The notes under the pieces were generated by a model. It worked only from the letters and a program-made list of their open reading frames with translations, made no database searches and was not told the origin of the DNA. A stretch of 47,163 bases of DNA. Origin: Acidobacteriota bacterium (GTDB lineage: Bacteria > Acidobacteriota > Terriglobia > Terriglobales > Acidobacteriaceae). Location: contig JAJYSV010000028.1 of assembly GCA_021793405.1 (NCBI GenBank), positions 1 through 47,163 on the forward strand. Direction: 5' to 3'. Position numbers and translations under genes: made by a program. Shown piece by piece: positions 44,245 to 47,163 of this stretch. Positions within the stretch are counted from its first letter, which is position 1, and each line of letters begins with the position of its first letter.

Positions 44245-45063
44245 TTACTTTTTCCCCTTGGCACGTCGAGGAGTCTTTGCCGGAGATTGAGGAACCACAG
44301 GCGGAACTGTTGGCATTGCCGCTGTGGTTGATGGCGTAACCGCAGGCGCGTCGCGGCAGCCTTGTATTTCGATGCCGCCGAACAGCCCGATCAGCATACA
44401 AGCCCCGGCCACCATGGGAATCCATATTCGCAGCAGATCGCTCTTCCACTCATGCAGGAGCGCGTCCATCGTTTTTGCCCGGTTCTCCAGCGAATACTCA
44501 ATCCGATTGTTGGCGCGTTCCACTTGCGCGACAACGCCGCCATGCGAATCTGACAGTGTGCGCAGAGCGGCAGAGAGTTCCTTCTGCGCGCCCGTCATGG
44601 CCGCGCCCGTGGTCTGGAGCGCGCTCACGGTGTCCTGCACACCAGAACGGAGAAAATGCTGGCGCAGGCTTTCACCGAGCATCTTGGCAATCTGCTTCGG
44701 ATCGAGACCAGATTCAATCTCGCCGGGCAGACCGGCGAGCCGTGACTCGAGTTCGTGGACGTAGCCCAGCATGTTCTGCTGGGCCCGCTCTGAGTGTTGC
44801 TGATGAGCTTCAAGCAACCCCTGCAACCGTTCCCGTTCGTCTGCAATATCTTTCGGAGTATGGCGCGTCAGCAGCGCCAGAATCCCCATCGCTTCGAGAA
44901 TGCGCAGCATTTCATCGTCGGGGGAAAGTGTTCGAGTGTGAGCGAGGACGCGATAATACGCAGCCTGCAAATCATCTGGCACAAGCCGAGCGAGAGAGTC
45001 GAACATCGTCGGCTCTCCCACCAGATCGATTTCGAGGTTCTGTGGGGGTGACATGGCGCTCAT
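44245..45063 (-). CDS. Coiled-coil, tail-anchored protein (TraM-like position)
   Basis: A 272-residue protein: an N-terminal globular part with a long alpha-helical coiled-coil stretch (about 90-205, ERERLQGLLEAHQQHSERAQQNML...ESLRQHFLRSGV), a single transmembrane helix (about 221-240, LRIWIPMVAGACMLIGLFGG) and a Pro/Ala/Lys-rich tail. It overlaps the ParA-like gene by 4 bp and is third in a TraK-TraL-TraM-like order known from IncP Tra1. I do not recognise the family itself; a role in tethering the relaxosome to the membrane is inference. Confidence 0.6.
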   Translation of the reverse strand: MSAMSPPQNLEIDLVGEPTMFDSLARLVPDDLQAAYYRVLAHTRTLSPDDEMLRILEAMGILALLTRHTPKDIADERERLQGLLEAHQQHSERAQQNMLGYVHELESRLAGLPGEIESGLDPKQIAKMLGESLRQHFLRSGVQDTVSALQTTGAAMTGAQKELSAALRTLSDSHGGVVAQVERANNRIEYSLENRAKTMDALLHEWKSDLLRIWIPMVAGACMLIGLFGGIEIQGCRDAPAVTPSTTAAMPTVPPVVPQSPAKTPRRAKGKK

Positions 45064-45785
45064 GGCAGGAACGCCTCCTTTGCACGGTCGAATTCGGAAA
45101 AGAGCCGCCGCCGGTAGCTCTGCGCGCGCATCACGAGCGACGCTCTCTTCAGTTCATCGACCATCGTTTTGTGGTCTGCGACCTGACCGAGTTGAATGCC
45201 ATGCTGTCGGAGAGGGTTTTCGAGTTCGGCCAGGCGAAATTCCATCTGCAAAATAGCTGGAGTGAATGCTTGACGGAACTGGTTTGCCTGTTTCGTCGAA
45301 CGCCAGTACGTGAAATCCGCCAGCGCACTCGTAGCGTTCTCGACGATGACGTACTCCACCCGATCCTGTAGCCGATTCGCCCACGCCAGGACACTCTCGA
45401 CGCTGGCCGGGTCCGGCGTTACGATTCCAACCGCCGTGAATCGGACGCCGGTCGCCGCGACATTTTCATACATCGAATCGAACCAGCCTGCGGCAACCTG
45501 GCCAGCACCAGCTCCCATGTCGGCAAGGATGATCTGAGTACCGCCGTCGAGGTGATCGACAAAAGCATCCAGACCCGCCGGGGTATGAACATCGACTTTG
45601 GTCACGGTTCCATTGAAAAAGTGCTTCAGAGACCCACGCGCCTTGTTCTCGATATCGAGATCGAGAAGGGTGACAGGAATCTCGTTGGCCTGAAACCACT
45701 CGGCCAGGGCGACCACGACGCCGGTTTTGCCGACGCCACCTTTGCCGCCCATGGTAAAGACGACACGCTTTGAGAATTCCCTCAT
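45060..45785 (-). CDS. ParA/MinD-type ATPase (TraL-like)
   Basis: A 241-residue P-loop ATPase with the deviant Walker A motif MGGKGGVGKTG (11-21) that ParA/MinD enzymes share, a switch region LLDLDIENKARGS and IILADMGAGAG for Walker B. The rest (VEYVIVENATSALADFTYWRS) is as in the conjugation-linked ParA branch (TraL of IncP, and MobD-like proteins). ATG 45785 overlaps the upstream gene by 4 bp. It presumably positions relaxosome or transfer components. Partition of a plasmid form is an alternative. Confidence 0.82.
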   Translation of the reverse strand: MREFSKRVVFTMGGKGGVGKTGVVVALAEWFQANEIPVTLLDLDIENKARGSLKHFFNGTVTKVDVHTPAGLDAFVDHLDGGTQIILADMGAGAGQVAAGWFDSMYENVAATGVRFTAVGIVTPDPASVESVLAWANRLQDRVEYVIVENATSALADFTYWRSTKQANQFRQAFTPAILQMEFRLAELENPLRQHGIQLGQVADHKTMVDELKRASLVMRAQSYRRRLFSEFDRAKEAFLP

Positions 45786-46192
45786 TGCTCACCCCCAGTG
45801 ACGGTCAAGGTTAGTGGCTCATTTTCCCGGAAGACGAAGCGCGCCGATTTCGGTTTCTGAAGAATCGGCTTTGTCTTGAGAGCAGCTATGGAGGCGAACC
45901 CTGCCGATTGCGCATCCACTGGTTCGAGCGGTGGCAGTTCGAATCGTTCACGCTTGCGATGTTTCGCGCGGACTTTCACGAACGAATGAAGCGTGCTGGG
46001 CGCGACGTACAGCCCCAGCCGCTCATGGAAGAGCTGTGCGACTTCGCGGTATGTCCGCCCTTTCCGCCGCAGCTCCCGGATCAGTTCGCGGTGAGGTTCG
46101 AGTTTCGAGCGTGGAGATTTTGGTGGAAGCGACTCGAGGATGGATTGAAGCACTGGTTCCATGTTCAATGGCTCCAGAGCACTTTCGATCAT
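45782..46192 (-). CDS. TraK-like DNA-binding protein (probable oriT-binding)
   Basis: A 136-residue protein. A helix-turn-helix-like segment RELIRELRRKGRTYREVAQLFHERLGLYVAPSTLHSFVKVR (about 34-74) resembles IncP TraK and related relaxosome proteins that bind and bend oriT. The C-terminal half is basic and disordered. The ATG at 46192 lacks a Shine-Dalgarno sequence and overlaps one copy of a 10-bp direct repeat; the in-frame ATG 46162 with CTGGAG upstream may be the true start. First gene of the TraK-ParA-coiled-coil run; oriT is expected between it and the right att repeat. Confidence 0.65.
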   Translation of the reverse strand: MIESALEPLNMEPVLQSILESLPPKSPRSKLEPHRELIRELRRKGRTYREVAQLFHERLGLYVAPSTLHSFVKVRAKHRKRERFELPPLEPVDAQSAGFASIAALKTKPILQKPKSARFVFRENEPLTLTVTGGEQ

Positions 46193-46211
46193 GGTCCGAT
46201 AATGGTCCGAT
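46191..46211. repeat. Tandem 10-bp direct repeat before the TraK-like gene
   Basis: ATGGTCCGAT occurs at 46191-46200 and 46202-46211, one base apart, overlapping the start of the TraK-like gene. It could be an autoregulatory or oriT-linked binding site. An inverted repeat TGAAAGTG (46231-46238) and CACTTTCA (46292-46299) spans from here into the att copy. Confidence 0.6.
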
Positions 46212-46292
46212 TACCCGCTCCAACAGTGCCTGAAAGTGTCTTACTGTGCCATCCGTGCCGTCTAGTTTCAATAAGTTACCAGACAGGCGACC

Positions 46293-46342
46293 ACTTTCAC
46301 GGCGATAACACGGATTCAAATCCCGTCGGGGACGCCAACAAA
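46293..46342 (+). repeat. att repeat, right copy (tRNA 3'-end fragment)
   Basis: Matches 24881-24930 over 50 bp with one mismatch (A at 46314), which would break a T-stem pair in a tRNA, so this copy is a non-functional duplicate. It sits between the TraK-like operon and a tyrosine integrase gene whose 3' end faces it, which also makes it a probable boundary of a second element to the right. Confidence 0.88.
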
Positions 46343-46366
46343 ACAAAAGACTTACACGCAAAACCT

Positions 46367-47037
46367 CTACCTGTGGATATTTTCTGGTAACGCTGTGGTA
46401 ACGATAGCGCATGAACTTGGCTCATTTTTGCCCAGATTCATGGCGTCCGGGAAGACACCATCCAACCGCCTTGCGGCATCCCCCAGGAACGATTCTGATA
46501 GGTGAGCGTATCTGTCCGTCATTCTCGGATCGGAATGCCCCAGCAGCTTTTGTATCGTGTGAAGGTCGGCCCCGTTCATCCTCATGTGGCTGGCGTAAGT
46601 GTGTCTCAGATCGTGCATGGAAAAATCTTCGATACCAGCCGCCTTGCAAGCCCGAATGAAAGCGACGCTGACCTGAGCGGGTGTGACTCCGGGAAATAGC
46701 AATTCCTGTCCGCCATGCACTCCCATGGACGCGAGAACCTGATGCGATAGATAGTTTAGGTAGGTGTGCCGTGGTCGTCCATTCTTCGTGTGACTCAGAA
46801 GGATGCGGTTGCCGGGAATGTCCACATCATCCCACCGCACCTGAAGCAGCTCCCCGCGTCGGCATCCTGTGCTGACTGCCAAACCGACAATCGGACGCAG
46901 CCATGACGGACACGCTTGCATGACCTTCCCCAGTTCCTCTGGTTGAAGATAGCGCACGCGGCCCTTTGGCGCTTCCGGTATCTCACAGCCATGCGCCGGG
47001 TTTTTCGGGATCATCTCCCATGTATCGACCGCCACGC
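46367..47037 (-). pseudogene. Tyrosine integrase, truncated at its N terminus by an insertion sequence
   Basis: The catalytic half is intact: Arg in VSTGCRRGELLQV, His-x2-Arg in FSMHDLRHTYASHMR, His in KLLGHSDPRM and Tyr in TDRYAHLSE. Upstream, DTWEMIPKNPAHGCEIPEAPKGR is integrase-like, but the frame then runs into unrelated sequence at about 47038, where the left end of an IS630-type element begins. The arm-binding and core-binding domains are therefore missing from the window. It lies 25 bp from the right att copy with its 3' end toward it, the usual integrase-att layout. Confidence 0.85.
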
Positions 47038-47163
47038 TAGAGCAATTTATCTGATGGTGTAGAGTAGTGGAAGGCGATGATCCGCGACATGAGCTCAGAT
47101 GGCGCGACCGTATTCGGACGATCTGCGAAGGAAGTTGTTGGAGGCGCACGACCAAGGGCAGGC
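47038..47163 (+). mobile_element. IS630-family insertion sequence, left end (partial)
   Basis: The transposase start at 47099 and the point where the integrase reading breaks (next to TA at 47038-47039, the target dinucleotide of this family) indicate the left end. The right end is beyond the window, so the terminal inverted repeat cannot be checked. Confidence 0.65.
47099..47163 (+). CDS. IS630-family transposase, N-terminal fragment
   Basis: Twenty-one codons from ATG 47099 reading MARPYSDDLRRKLLEAHDQG, the standard start of the IS630 helix-turn-helix ('RPYS.DLR.K...A...G'). The gene continues past the window edge. Confidence 0.75.
   Translation, partial: MARPYSDDLRRKLLEAHDQGQ

Larger units (their letters stand above)
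24881..46342. mobile_element. Putative 21.4-kb integrated mobilizable element
   Basis: Bounded by the two 50-bp tRNA-derived direct repeats. It holds a serine recombinase at its left end, a MobF relaxase and a TraK/TraL/TraM-like operon, plus defence-like cargo, but no type IV secretion or coupling-protein gene. That is the content of an integrative mobilizable element. Internal tyrosine integrase and small serine recombinase genes suggest that it is composite. Boundaries are inferred from the repeats alone. Confidence 0.72.

Overview
The window is bacterial accessory DNA from a GC-rich Gram-negative host with an outer membrane: it has a TolC-like outer-membrane factor, lipoprotein signals and periplasmic mercury binding. 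An extracytoplasmic DUF5666-like protein, a beta-propeller paired with a multihaem cytochrome, CHAT and S41 proteases and a sigma/anti-sigma pair are a mix I associate with soil Acidobacteriota (Terriglobia). That assignment is inference; no rRNA, complete tRNA or housekeeping gene is present to fix it.

Left block (1-24.9 kb): the end of a DUF5666-like protein; a PIN toxin/UPF0175 antitoxin pair; a long imperfect palindrome; an ArdC-like antirestriction protein and a ParB-family protein (plasmid or ICE backbone). Then comes a metal block: a nonahaem cytochrome c and a YVTN beta-propeller behind merR; a mer operon (merT, an extra membrane protein, merP, merA) diverging from merR over a textbook mer operator; a CHAT protease overlapped with an S41 protease; a CDF-like transporter diverging from an ArsR regulator that leads a three-part HME-RND efflux operon (outer-membrane factor, adaptor, pump); an ECF-like sigma/anti-sigma pair; an HxlR regulator; and a NYN-domain protein.

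Middle block (24.88-46.34 kb): a segment of about 21.4 kb bounded by a 50-bp direct repeat with one mismatch that looks like the 3' end of a tRNA gene, so probably attL and attR of an integrated mobilizable element. A large serine recombinase lies at its left end, and its last residues are encoded by the att repeat. Inside are a second small serine recombinase with a leaderless-looking promoter, several small unknown or membrane proteins, a GIY-YIG protein, a full tyrosine integrase with an excisionase-like protein, a second long palindrome with the same core as the first, a 1262-residue STAND-like protein without a P-loop, a MobF relaxase-helicase, a four-gene defence-like operon (AAA/DUF234 nuclease, Sel1-repeat membrane protein with a frameshift, DUF4238, HEPN-type Ymh) under its own operator-promoter, and a TraK-TraL-TraM-like operon. 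No type IV secretion or coupling-protein gene is present, so the segment looks mobilizable rather than self-transmissible.

Right edge (46.34 kb to end): a tyrosine integrase next to the right att copy, cut off at its 5' end by the start of an IS630-family insertion sequence. The whole reads as serial insertion of elements at one tRNA 3' end, with metal resistance as cargo of the left unit and defence as cargo of the middle one.
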